Notes under the pieces: generated by a model
Told to the model about the DNA's origin: nothing
Databases searched by the model: none
Seen by the model: the letters and a program-made list of their open reading frames with translations, nothing else
Position numbers and translations under genes: made by a program
Shown here: positions 20,916 to 35,700 of the stretch, piece after piece
Layout of the letters: each line of letters starts with the position of its first letter
How positions within the stretch are numbered: the first letter of the stretch is position 1
From: Thysanoteuthis rhombus
Taxonomy: Eukaryota; Mollusca; Cephalopoda; Oegopsida; Thysanoteuthidae
DNA: 64,000 bases
Direction: 5' to 3'
Assembly (NCBI GenBank): GCA_963457665.1
Contig: OY735211.1
Coordinates: forward strand, 36,607,485-36,671,484

Positions 20916-23900
20916 CTGGAATGAAATGAAGTAAACTATTAAATTCTTTATTGGGGTTTAACAGAGGCAGATATAAATAAAATGGAAACGTAAGTGATAC
21001 ATCGTGAATTAGAGGGTGGACCAATTTCCAATTTGAGTCATGTTGTGTTGAAAAAATAAGGTTTTATGCTGATAACATAATCTTTTATTCTATGGATATG
21101 AAAAAAAATACACTTTACTAAAAATTCTATGTTATCTTCACTTCTCTCTCTTTTGTGCCCTTCTCTTTTTTTTCTCCCCCATACTCCACCTTTATGTATT
21201 CACTGGTTTTATCGATAAATAAGAATCTACGGATAATTTAGTTTTGAGCATGCCCGTGGCTGTGTGTATGTGTGTATGTGTGTGTTTGTGTGTGTGCACG
21301 AGCGCGCATGTATGTGAATGAGTATGTGTGTGTGTGTGTATGCGTACATGTATGATTATATGTATACATAAATGCGCAATGATACAATATAAATGATATA
21401 CGTACCGCAAAGAGGGCCAAATGAATGTTTAATGTCATCGGCTGTACATTTTCTCTCTTTCCCATTTTCTCGACAGACTATGGTGACCCCTAAAGGAAAG
21501 ACGTGAGACAATTAAAAAAAAACAACAAAGAACAAACGAACAAAAAAGCAATTAAAAAACAAACAAAAAAAAAACAAAAAAACAAAACAAAAGAAAAACA
21601 AGTTCACTGCTAAGGGTGGGAAGTATTCGGGATTAGGAATTCAAATAAATTTATATGGAAATTTATGGTAGCATCACATGATAAAAAAAAATGCGCACCA
21701 AGTAATTATCTAGGATATTTATATGTACGTCTTCTATTATGCAAAAATAATTGCAGTTTTTTACATTTCAAACTTTGATGCTTTTTTTGGAATAAGCTAT
21801 GATTTAACTACTATAACATATCTGTCAACAATGACGGTTTCATTCATGTATGGAATAGCCGTAAAGAGCTAAAAGCAAATGTAATAGGTAATTTAATTAT
21901 GGAAAAAAGTTAGATAATAGTTAATGCATGCATATGATCATATAATATATTTCTAGCCCAGAATAAAGTTTTGTATCCCATGATATCAGTTGAGATTATG
22001 GTTAAAAAAACTCTTCCCAGCAATAAAAGATGTGCTTCAATCAAACAAAATTTGTCAAGAAATAAAACGGGAAACAGAAGATTGCAAATAGTTATTTTAC
22101 AAAAAAATGAAATGAAATTCATTATGGAAAGAGTAGTTTTGAAAAAAGGAAACGTTAAACGACCGCCGCTGTTCCCTTACCACTTTCTCGCCGTCGTAGA
22201 ATTGGATACAGTTGGGAGAGGGAAAATCTAACTCGCTTGCTCAATGAATATTTTTATCTCTCTTTTTTCTCTTAGTCGCTCACACTGTGAACCATGAAAG
22301 CTTTTACGTGGTAATCGTTGTTGTGACAGCAGACTATCAAATATTCTCCCTATTCCATATTATCTCTTTTAGATATGAATATATCAGATCATAGTGAGTC
22401 TACTATGTACGTTAGCAGGAACATGGATGAGCAAATTAACTGACAAATAGACAAATTAATTGGCATAAGTGCCAATTATATGTTTAGATGTTCATAGAAT
22501 ATATCATTTGAAAACGTGAATTTTGTTCTATGCATCTAAGATAAACGTTTTCTTTTCACTATCTATTCTGTGATATTTGGGTCTCTCAAATCAAAGATCA
22601 AAAAAGCAGGTTTGAGCAACTTTGTTGCATGAGTTAAACATGGGACGTAAAGCAGCGGAAACTGCACTCAATATCAACCAAGTATTTGGTCAGGAGACCC
22701 GTGACAAACAACTCGAGATGTCGCAAAGGAACTAAATGTTGACCATTCAACAGTTGTTCGACATTTGCACCCAATCGGAGAAACAAAAAGCTCGACAAAT
22801 GGATGCTGCACAAGCTGATCGGAAATAGAAAAAATTCGCTGTTATGAACTCTGCTCTGCTTTTCGTTAGAGCAACAAAAACGACCCGTTTCTTGATCGCA
22901 TTGTGATTTGTGACGGAAAATTGATTCTGCACAACAATCGATGATGTTCCGTGCGGTTGCTAGTGAAGCATTAAATACTTCTGAAAACCAAGCCTGCATC
23001 GAAAGAAGATTATGGTCACCGATTGGTCGTCAGCACGTGAAATCGTCCACAACAACGTCTTGAATGCTGGCCAAACTATCACAACACAGAAGTATTGCCC
23101 GGAAATCGACAAAATGCATCGAGGACTACAACGTTTATTGGACTGTCTCAGAAAAGCAATAATCCTTTCCATCAAAAGTCTCTGCTACCCTGAAACCAAA
23201 GACACCGCCTACTGTCTTCAAAACTATCTCCCATTGTTGACATGCAATATCATGTAACGCATTAATTGATAAAATTAGATCTACCATCATCGTCCAGATC
23301 ACTCGCCTCACCGACTATATTGAGCAGTCGTTTCAGCAGGAAAAAAAAAATGGTCGATTTATCTGCAGACTACGACATAGAGTGGAACCATGGCCTATAC
23401 CTAAGCTAAGGGGAATCGATGCAGGTTGGTGATGTGGTGAGGGTCATATAAATAACGAGCAACGACGAATGTGGCGGGACAATTACGCCCTAAGCTGAAA
23501 GAAGGAAGTCAAATCTTCATTAAAACCGTTATTTCGCTACATACATACATGCATATTACGTTGCTTGAACCTTGAGCACGTTATTCACTCAATGTATTAT
23601 TCCTAAAATTTCTGATTTATTCCGTTTTTAGAATCGTACCTTCGTCTGATGGATTGAAGCTTATGTTGTAATGTGGGTTGGTGCATTCTGCTTCTGCTAG
23701 ATCCCAGCGTTTTTTGGAAACAAGTGAGAGGTACAACTTTTTGTCTGATGGAGATCGAATCCATCCGGCGTGACCATCTGTAGCAATGGCGCTGTAGGCA
23801 TGAATAGCTGCACTCGGTTTGCCAAAATCGTTTGAAGCGTAGATCTGTACTATTCCACAGATGACATCAACCTATAAAAAGAAATCATAAAAAAACCGTT

Positions 23901-26900
23901 CTAATATGCATTTGTAATTCTGAAAGGAAAAAAAAACTTTTAGAAGTAGGACATGTTACAAATATTTCCTTTACAAAACAAGTAGCCTTTTATGCACAAG
24001 CCTTGTAATGGTTTGCTTAGCTGTATTCAAGCGTAATCTTTTTTACCACAGAAGAAGGTTACTAGTGTTAAGGAGTCCACTGGACTATTAAATGAGCGTC
24101 TCACGTGGTTCTTACTACTGAATAAGTGCCTGCCCAACACATTCTACCGTATATATAGCAGTGACGGCAACAGATTTGCATATTATGCAATTTTCTATAA
24201 GGCCTTTATTTGAAAGCATATGCTGAGATACTCCAGTAAAAGCTACTGCAAAGCAAAATATGGAGTAAGGATTATGAAAACTAGTATGTTACTTTTTTCG
24301 TGAAAATTCACGAGAGTTTACGAGTTTAACAAGTAAATGGAATACGTTGTGTACTGGGAAGGAAAACGGCTTTTATATCATTGTTACATGCGTTTACCTT
24401 TTAGATATTTGCCTACTAGATTGATTTATCAATAATGAATTAGAATGAATAAGGTCAATTCGCAAGTACATTCTTCATCTGATTTCGAGAGGTATTTTGA
24501 GACAGATGAGTCGTGCAATATCTTACCTTTATATTCGTCGTATTTCCAGAGCTGCTTTGATTATCTGCTTTAACGTCGATATTTTGAATTTTTGTGTCAT
24601 TGTTGGATGGTATGGGATTGCTATCAATCACAGTTTCATTCACATTTGCACCGGTCATGTCCATTGACACAGGAGCTATAAGGATAATGAAAAGTGATGA
24701 AACCATCAATCATATACTAAGTGATAATTAGCACAGAAGGAATAGAAAAGTAGATATGGCTCAGTATGAAAGGTGATTCACATGGAATTATGCAAAAGGC
24801 GGTGGTTTGACCAGTATATACACAAACCAGAGGCTCAACCGAGGATTAAAAAAAAGGTAAAATCGACAGGGCTTTGGAATTCGAACGGATTCCCCGATCC
24901 AGGCCAGAAGACAAGATCTACTCATCATAAACAAAAAATAGTGGATGAAACGGTTTCATCAAACTATAGAGTGAAAGTGAAAGAAAATAAAAAACATGGG
25001 CCAATATCTGAAGCCTGCTAGAGAACTGAAGAAATAATGAAACTTGAAAGTAACATGCTTTTGAACAGTCCCAAATAACCCTGTGACGGTGTTGGAAGAA
25101 TTGGAAATATGAAGAAAATTTGGAACATCCAGATGATAGCATTACCAAAATCAGCAAAGATAATGAGAAGAGTATTGGAGTATTCAGAAGACTTAGTGCG
25201 ACTTGGTCACTACTGAAGAATACCAGATACTACTGGTATGGAAACTCTTTGGGCTGCATGCTGTATTGTGGTAATAAATTAAAAATTGGGAAAGGGGGGT
25301 TGACCAATGGATAAGTTACTTCTTTTGACTTTTTTGGGGCGGTAGTCATTAAAAAATTGAATTTTAAAAGAAAACAAGCGTAAATGCCACCGGATACAAA
25401 GTGAACGATATAGCATAAACTTAAATTGCAAATTTAACTACCCACTAAAAACTATTCAGGGTGGGAATATTTAAATTTTCAGCCCTCTAACTTCAACTAG
25501 GTGAGGCCTGCGCGCGTGATACATACATAGCCAGCCAGACCAACTTGAAAACTGAGGGAACCAATCTTGGTAGTTAGGGTTGACAGTTTCTAATAATGAA
25601 GACAACAGTACTACTGAAGTCTGTGCGAATACTGAAGAGAGCATTGAAAAATGAGACACTTCTAGTAGTCGTCAGCTACGGCGTAACAGGGGAAGGTTGG
25701 TACAGTAAAAGCCACGGCGCTGTTGCGATATGTGAGGACGATAAGAGAAAGAACTGAAGACCTGAGGATACTTATTGACACTCAGGCTACAGCGATGACC
25801 GCCACACATCTGGCAAAAAAATGCCTTATTGCACGAATTTGGAATTGTTATGACATAATCGAAGATAGTCTAGTCTGATTAGTCAGAATGTATACATGGA
25901 CCTTGAACAATTTTGCGAAAAGATGAATTTGGTATATAGATTTGTATATGATATGATATGGAGACTAACTTGAACATATCCCAAATCTGAGAATAAGTTA
26001 TGAATTACGATACAAACTAGAAAGCAATCAGGGGGCGAATACCTCTGCCAATGCCATTGTCGGGGGAAGTAAATTTAATCATGTTTGGTCATTTTTCTCA
26101 GAATCCCTTCTCGGATTCAGGAGGATATCTGATACGTTCTTTCATACCATTTCCTCTAACTGTGAACTGATTTTTATCTATAAGCAAATTTTTTTGAGGT
26201 CTTTTCCTAATTCTTCTGGACTAAGAATCTTTTCGTTCTTTTCACACATTCTTTTGGAATTTTTTGTTTTCACAACACTTTCTGGGTGATGTTAGTGTTT
26301 TTACCTGATCTCATATTCATATTATCATATTGGTACTTTGCAATATATATCATACTAAACTATGGCTTTGAAGTATTACTGTTAGTTCTCTTAACTTGAA
26401 TGAGAACTCATTTTTCCCAAACACAGATTGGGGAGAGGGTTCTATTTATGTTACTATACAGCTTATCTGGTTCCTCTCTATCCACTAATCGTGCAAAGCT
26501 ACAGCTCCAAAGTATTTCGATTACTTATTTTTACTTCATCGATAAATTATTTCCCCATAAAAACAATTTGGGAATGAAAACTGTTGGAGATATTGCAAGG
26601 ACAGGGAAAGAACTTCCGGATATATTTTGTGAATGCAGACAGTTAGATAAGACATAAGGGAGATAATTGTGCATGGATCTGCTTCAAAGTTTCATGACTT
26701 CTTTCGTATTCATTCAACATTTTTTGAGTTATTACATGGATAGACCGAGATCTTTTGGAAATATCGTGTAGTGTGGACATATAGCTACGACGAAGGAAAT
26801 ATAATTGTACAAAATCTTTTTTATCACAACTTCTCGGATAGTTATTCTATGGTCGCTAAAAAAAAAGATGTGGATCGGAAATAAAGTCTAAGTCTATGGT

Positions 26901-29900
26901 GAGATTTGAACTTGGATCCCTCATCTTATGGCAGCACTGTTTGACTACGAAGGCTTTGGTAGTAGGGGTGACGCAAATATTCTATGCAGCTATGTTCCTT
27001 TTTCTCCAATCGCAACTATGTCACCTCGTTTGTTTAGCATTTATACGCTGTTTACTCAAAATTCATAGAATGACAAGCCGAGAGGTTGCGTTAATCAACA
27101 CAGATCAAATCAAAGGAAGACTTTTTAAAAATTGATAATGAGTCTTGTGATATATGAGTTTTTCAGGAAAAACGATAACAAAAGTCATGATAACTTTGCT
27201 ATGGTATATTTAGTTAGAATGCTAACACCAATCATTTGCAATGAAAAGTTGTAGGATGCGCTCGATTTCGCTGAAAAACTATAGCTGAAAACCCGTCTGT
27301 ACGCCTGAAAATTCAGCTAGTCTATTTGGAGGGACTAAATTTTAACCAGACCGAATCAATATTATTCTGCATGAGATAAGCGATCATGAATTTGAATTAT
27401 GTATTTATTGAACCATACCTTATTTGAAAAATCATTACAGATTTGGTTGGGCTGTGCCCATATTTAGAGGGTTTCTATAGTTAGACATACAAAGAGTTCT
27501 TACTTATATATTGAATTCGAGGACAATATGCCGTTTGTCTGCTATCTTAATCATTTTGTTAGAATTTACACGCCAATACGAACAATGCAGCTTCTTCTCA
27601 AAAACAAGAAGATACCATTAAAGACTGCAACGAGTTTTAATTTAAGATTAAATGAAATGGTTTCTTACCTTCACAAGATTCGCGCTGGATTTCGTGGATA
27701 ATAGCATCGATTTCGCTATAAGAATTCAAGGAGAAGTAATGTGTGCAACTTGGAGCAGAAGCGACTGCAAGCATCTCATTATCATTTACCTTACCAATAC
27801 CAATGGTGAAGATGGTGGTGTCATCCATTTTCAGTCTGTTAGCGGCAGCAACAGTCTGGGATTGACTATTTGAACGACCATCTGTGATCAGAACAAACAC
27901 TTTAGGTACATTTTTACGGGCGTTTTTGAAGATTACGTTCCGTGCCAGATCTATAGCGATAGAAGTGCCAGTGCCACCGCCCGTGTATAAAATTCGAGAA
28001 ATTCCGTCGATAATGTCGGATTGGTTCGTATAGGTGTCTAGATTGAAAGAGATACTTGCTCTGGAGGAAAACCGGATGATTGCTACACGTGTCATATCAG
28101 GTGATATGTGCAGATCCTGCGCCACACTTTCGAGGAAGGTGAGAGTTTTGTTAAAGCCTGTCTGTCCAACGCTACCGGATGCATCGATTGCAAATACCAG
28201 ATCCATCTTCACTGCAGAGCAACCTGTAAAACGCAAAAACACATTTTATGCTGAAATGACGTTTTGAATAAACTGAAGTAATCAATTCGTAGGTCGTGCA
28301 TGTTTCAAAGTTACCATCAGCATCGCTTGTAAGAATGTTACAATTAGTCATACAAGCTACGTGGTTATAGGCATAAATGTCCCGACGTTATTATTAACAT
28401 TACTAATAGGAATGTTACAATAAGTCATATGAGCAATGGGGTTGTAGGCTTGTATGTTTCAACGTTACTATCAACATGGAATCTTTTTAAAATTAATTCT
28501 TGTCTGTTATAAAAATATTGAGTTGAAAAGCATGTTTTTCTAATAATGATACAATAGGTCATATGATCTATGGGGTTGTAGGCATGTACGTTTCAACAAA
28601 ATTAGTAAGAATGTTACAAAAAGTAATCCATGGAGTTGTAGGCATACATGTTTCAACTTTATTATCAGCATCACTACCAAGAATTTTAGAATAAATCATA
28701 TAATCCATCAATGGAGAATCAATTTATTTCTTTGTATGAAAGCGTACACGATTTTATCAGGTAGTGGATGGGTTTAGAGTAAAATTTTTATGTTCAAAAG
28801 ATTTTACCAACATGCATTTAAATACATATGTATTGATGCATATAAATGTGTACAGACATACATGAATAGTTATTTGCGATTCCGTATAACATCATAAGAG
28901 GTGCTGTATAAAATGTCAAGGGTTTCGACCATGAATAAAATACTCGCCATAGCTCCTAGTTTCCTTTGTTTCCTTCGAAGTGTTATTCTTGTCTCTTGAA
29001 CCTCTGGGTATCACCTCATGTATGTGTGTATGTGTGTGTGCACGTGTGCAAGGCAATTAAAATAATGCAGAGGATGGAGGTAACTTAAAAAAAACATGCC
29101 CTTCAACTCGATATTTCTATTACAGGCATGAACTGATTTCATAAACATTCCAATGTTTATTCACATAATCCATAGCCACATGTTCATATGCTTGCGAACA
29201 TAACTCTATGCGTGATTTTATTTACCGTATAAGTCAGTATATACTACGAACCTCTGATTTTCAAAATGTGAAAGTATTGCAGTGCATCCAATGCATTAGT
29301 ACAGTGATTTGGAAACTTTTAAAAATCAAGAACCCCTTCTATAGAAAGAAATATCCGGACAGATTCCTATTTTTAGCACTTTTTCAGATTGTAATTTATT
29401 AACTACAATAATAAACAATGTTTGACCTTTAAAAATCATATTTATTTTTAATGTATCATATCTATTTGAATAATAATATATACTACGGGTCTATATACAA
29501 TTAACTATGTTTTTAATAGCTATGCAATAGATGATTATGTTTCTCTGTCACATGGTTCGCAATGTCAAGTTTAGAGGAAACTCTGCTGCAGGACTCCAAC
29601 TATTATTGATTCAAGTTTCGAAATCACTACGCAAGCATTATAAGTATTGGACCGTCTCCTAAAGCTCAGTACGGAAAGTTATGGGGATTGGATGAGTACA
29701 GAAAACGGTAACCCTCCAAGTACTCTTGTCAAGATTTTGCTTTATAGTCAAGTACATAAGGTTATCAGGAAGGTACACATTGAATTTTAGGAAGTTTCGA
29801 TTTTTATGTATGCCAAAGGTTGTTGTGAAGCTGTTGTTAAACTTCACATCTGAATCAGCTGAATGAATTTTAGGATTTCAGTCGAATAGAATGTAAATTA

Positions 29901-32747
29901 AAGTCTCATCTGGAGCTACTTCTGTATTCTGAATCCCTGCAGTTTAATATCATAGTACAAAAAGCTGCCCCCAAAGCTGCATTAAACTACCGTATATACC
30001 GGTATAGTCAAGACCGATATTTCACTGAAAAAATATACAAACAGATATGATTAGTCACTCAATAAAAAACTGTCCCGAGACCAACGTCTTTTGGCAGCAT
30101 GCCATGTTCGAAGTGATGAATTAAAAACTTGGAAAAAAGGGCGATCAATGGATGAAAAATATCTGTAAATTGAATCTCCTTCTAAAATCCTATTTTGAAA
30201 GATTTTCAAAAAATAAACACAATAAGGATTAAATGTGTAAATTCTCAGCTTAGTAGCTCCACTGATGCATGATACATACATGCACACCCAGCCAGTTAGC
30301 CAGATCAACTTTAAAACTGAAGAAACCTATATTGACAGTTTCGATTACATTTTTGTTTGCCGTTTTCTGATATTACGCAGCCTCCAATGCGCCGGTTTTA
30401 TTACTATGGGGTCATCCACCGAAATTTGATGTTAGTCCTGGTGCTATAATGGTCCTCCGGAGGGATTTTTAAGTTGAATAATAAAATAAATTGTACGTGC
30501 TAGAGGGACCCCCAGCGAGTAAAATATATCATGGGTATACATTCCAGATCAGTTGTAAAAAAAAAAAAAAAAGAAAAGATTAGCGCCATTTTTCAAAATG
30601 GTGAATTTTCGCTGCAGAGCTCCGGTCAAAATTAATTTTTTCATCAAATATGAGCATATTGTATTGAAAGGGAATAAAAAATTTACCCAAGAACCAAAAG
30701 CATGCCATTTCGAGCTATTTACAATCAAATGTCACAAACCCTTGTTTTTAAAATGAAACAACTGTGTGGACTGATAGCTATCACATAGGAGGTATAATTG
30801 TTGATGGATCTGCTTCCAAATTGAATTATCTATATCGTAGCCTCTTGCTCATTCGTCCACAAAAGTTTATCGAAATTCAATCAAAAGTTTTATAACTTCT
30901 TTTGTAGCCTAGTGCCTACAAAAAAAAAAGATTAACTTTTAGAACGGGTCCCTGCACGATTAGCCACACCCTACAATATAGCCAACTTATGCACCACACA
31001 ATAGCTCAGAAGGCTTTCTGTCTGTCCACAAGATATCTCCAAGAGTTCTCAATTAATCCAAATGAAGTTTAGTGGGAAACAGATTACGAAAGAAGTGATT
31101 AAAGTTTTGAGCAGATCCATGCACAATTAGTTACATTGTAGCCCATGTCACACAATATTTTCAATATCTCCCAGTTTGTCCACTCGATAATTCCAGGAGT
31201 TCTCAATGAATTTTAATGAAAAGTGTAGGCAGTAGGCTGCGAAAGAAACTATAGAATTTTGGAGTGAATCTGCGCTCGACTCTCTATGTCGTTGCCAATT
31301 GTCCGAACCACACAATAGCTCCAAAGATTCTCGGTCTATCTATACGATATCTCCAAAGGTTTGCAATGAATATCACTGATATTTTTTTGTGAGGGGAGGG
31401 GCAAGCAAAAGATATTTTGACTCACTGAAGCTCTCTCTAGCATGTCAAATTGGTTTCATTAGTCAACTAAGAAAAATCCCTCTGGGCTAATATTGACAGT
31501 TACGTGGCTTGGGTGATTTACAAAAAACAATAGTTGTCCGAATACCCTTGTAAAACATTCGTCTTTTAATCTGGCATATGCAGTAATGCGTTGCTACATA
31601 TTGATTATTCACCTGTTTTTTTCTTTTCTTAGAAATATATTGAATTGTTTACTTACTGGCTTTGATGGATGATTTTTCGAGGAAAAGTCTAGTATCTCCT
31701 TTTGGTTGGATGAACTTCATCCAGAAAACTGCCTGGTCAGATTTAGAAGCGGGAACTTTTTTACCCATAGATTCAAGACCTGATACGTAGGCATTCATCA
31801 CCAAGCCAGAATAAAGCGGGATGTCCATTTGTGACATTGTAGCCTTGGTTATATCAAAGAAGAACTTCTGTAAAATGCCGTTGCAAACGCTGCGTAATTT
31901 ATACTGACAATTGGTCTTGACAAACAGTAGTATAGATTTAGAGACCTGAAAAAGAAGATTCAAGTTTTCAAAAAAGGGACTCGCAATGATCATGTCATTT
32001 GAAAGTATATGTTTTGTCAATGAGAAGAAGATTGAATAATGGTTATTTTTCGTAATAATCCTATTTGTATTTCAACTTTCCAACTGACCCAGACACAAAA
32101 CAAATCTTGTCGTTATACTGCCGGGTAATTCGCCAGGATATCACTATATTTTCTCTGGATCGGATGAATCGTGTATTTGATAGAAAGTTTCAGACGCTGA
32201 TGTGAGCAAAAAAATGTTGTATTAAAATTTTCTTCATTTTTTGTGCACTTGATGATAATAGCTTGCTGTAGAATTACTATGACGATTTCAGCTGACTTCG
32301 TCATGATTAGCATATTAAATGGCAATTATCTTTACCCTCAAGAAGTTTTCATTGATTGCAAAAAAAAAGACAACAAACGATTTGCTCAGCATGTTTTACG
32401 TTAAGAAAAAATGCATTTTTACCTCTGCCAATGTCTGTGTGTGTTGCCTCTCTGTTATAAGTTCTCAATGAATTCCTATGACATTTTGGCGGAAGGTTGG
32501 CCACGAGCAAAGGAAGAATTGATCGAATTTTGGGGCAGATATTCTTTATGTGATAAGAAGAATTAAACAATAGTCCGAAATATAGGAAATCAAGACTGTT
32601 ACCCCCCCCCCCTGATTCGTTGCTAAGTAAGAACTGATAGTATATGGTGTTGGCAGAGGTATACACTCTCTGTGTGCTTTCTATTTATTCAAGCATTTAT
32701 GTTATAAAAACAACAACAATGTCAAGTATGCTGGGGTTTTCTATAAG

Positions 32748-32798
<51 letters not shown>

Positions 32799-35700
32799 AA
32801 CTTTATATATATTTCTGTAATCAGTTGCCCAAGAACCTGTATAACAATCTTCATTCTAGTCGGTTCTGCCGTTCCAAAGTTCGATATTTTTCGCATGTCG
32901 ACATGTTTATATACATATAAGATCTAAACAAATTATTGGATCAACCGTAACTCTTCATTTTTCTTGGGTTTCGACAACATTATAGCCAAATATTAGCAAA
33001 ATCGGTCCAGATTTGTGAAATTTTCCCAATTTTAAATAAAAACAATTTTTTTTTGCTTATAAAATGTAAACAGACCTTCTAATCGGCCACAACCTAACAT
33101 ATCTCTGGTAGAATTACTTCAAAAGCCTACGAACAAAATTTCATTGAAATATATTCTCGAAGAAAATTAAATTTGGATAACAATAATCCTAGCCAACATT
33201 TTCTTTACCTCAAAAGAATATAAAAAGTAGATGTATAAGAAAAATGAAAAAAAATGCTAGATGCAAATATTTCACAAGTAAGTATTATTTTGCTACTTTG
33301 AAATTCTTTAACTCAGAAATATTCCTCAAGTAAATCAATACATATGATGATCTTTAGATGTGGTATCATCAAAACCGGATGTAATTTTTCACGAAAGAAA
33401 TGATTCCGTATCATAAACTTTTGATTGAAAATCTTAATCTGTATAAGTTATCTTTATATTGGATTTGGAAAATCATCGTCACTGGTACTATTTGTATACA
33501 TAAAGAATATTTTAACTGAGCCCAATTAGCAAATACTCAAATTTTGTCGAAGAATGATATCAGATATGTATTGATTGAAATCGAACGAACGTAAACCTCT
33601 ATCTTACAAAACACGTTGCACTAAATTTTAGAATATACAGATTCCAATGAAATTGAATCATTTTTCAAAGAAATGAGATTGGGGAACTAGTAAAAATAGT
33701 AACAAGCTATTTTAATTTTATTATGTATCATGCAAATGTGATATTACATGGTTTTATTGGAACACGAGTTAATCCCCATGAATGAAATCATGTGTATATT
33801 TGAATTTCTATGAGATGATATCTGCAAGGAAGTTGAGGATTCTCTTGTTTTGAATGTTAGGTAAGAGCTATTTCTATCGGGAAAAGGGTTACTTTCATGT
33901 AAAAGAGACCAGAAAAAATTTCACTGTTTATTATATTGATATATTTGCGTTTTCCCCATTGATTTTAAGTTTCAAATTTTTTGAATTGTAAAAAATGTTT
34001 TCCCCTACATATCAATATAGGTATTTCAAAAAAATAAATAACCGTATTGAGAATAACGATTTCTATATATTTTCCATCTATTTTATGAGTAAAAGTTTCT
34101 AGAACTTATGCAATATGCATATTTAAATGAACCGTCAAAATGCATTCGACAGATTAGATCAACGATTAGATCAATGGAATAAAGAGGAAGATACTTGTAT
34201 TAGTGCTTTGAATCCACAAGAAAGATACTTCACAGCCCAAAAAACTGGTTGGGGCATTCAGACGATAATCTTTTTAAAATACTGGCTGTCGATACTTGGC
34301 CGTGATATAAGTCATTCAACGAGCACATTTCACTGGCTTCATTATGATTAGCTCTCATAACCACCCATATAACCAAAAGGATTCCATAGAATTAGCCATC
34401 AGACTATAGAAATATCGAATATAAATTAAATTGAATTAAATATTTGGTCTTTGTTTGCATTATGGCTAGATGACAGTTGTTCTAACAATGAACTTACTTC
34501 GCTAAATTTGTCAATTTTGGTTTCTCAGTTTTACTTTGATGTTTACATATATATCAACTGAACTCAATTTGTTGCCACATTAGTACTTGAGTTTTTACTT
34601 ATGTACCGAAGCTGAAATACCAAAATGACTTACATAAAATTGATATGTTTTTTGTTGTTTTTATTTTAATATATATTGTGTGAATATTTGTTTACTAAAT
34701 CGTATTAAAGGGCAGACTATTCATTTTAGAACATATTTTATATTAGGATGACCAGGTGTACTTTGTTCATTGTTTATTGTTAATTTCAATTGTCTGTCTG
34801 TCATCTAATTATTCTTCAAGAGTTTATCTCATGTTTAAGAAAAGGTTCTGTGCAACTAAAATTGATTTTGTGTTACTGAAACCTTCACTTGGCTAAAGCT
34901 GAAGATTTGATGCCTCATTCTCATGCAACTGACCAATTCAATTTTGTACAATTGATGCCGCTGTGAGCGGCTGATATATAGGAAATACGAATCACAGCGA
35001 TGTGACAAGGATTTTTTTTTATGATGGCATTTTTGCAATCATTGGACACAAATTTCCTCTTACTACGATTGACCCTGACCATGGTATTTAACATGAGCAC
35101 AAGAAATGAAGATGAACACAGGATTTATTGACATCATATGAAATGAACATGTCCCGGAAAATTTTATGATGTAGTGAGCTTGGCTAGCTAACTACATCAT
35201 AAAATTGTAGGAGCAAAATCACTTGGGTACTTAAAGGACTGTATAGATGATCATTAAGCAGGATAATCCATTCATGAAGACTAGCCAAATATTTAGCAAC
35301 ATTCAAGACCGTGATTTAGGACGAGAGATTTTGGAGAAGTTCGTTTCAATTAGAATGGTGGGGAAATAATCAACGTCTTTGGGATTCCCAAGATAAAAAA
35401 TTGGTTGTACTTCAAGGATGTAGGAGCCAGAGTACAGGCCTAAGTTAGAGATCAGATGATATCCATCAAACAAGAAAGGACACCACTTGTGGTGGCAAAG
35501 AGTAGACCATAATTCCTTGTCAAAGTTGCCATTGGAGATTTTGAATTCACTGTCCCTCCACTATCCATACAGGTAGATCAATGATTGTGCTATTAGACAA
35601 ACCATAAGTTGTGTCTTCAGTTCTAGATATTCCTCTACTCGTTGGTAGAAAATAACCAGAAAGTGAAGTTTAAGCGGTTCTGATCATTGACGCAATGTAC

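Noticed and set aside
28300..28705. CRISPR array
   Set aside because: Units are long, drifting tandem repeats without constant repeats and unique spacers, in a eukaryotic intron.
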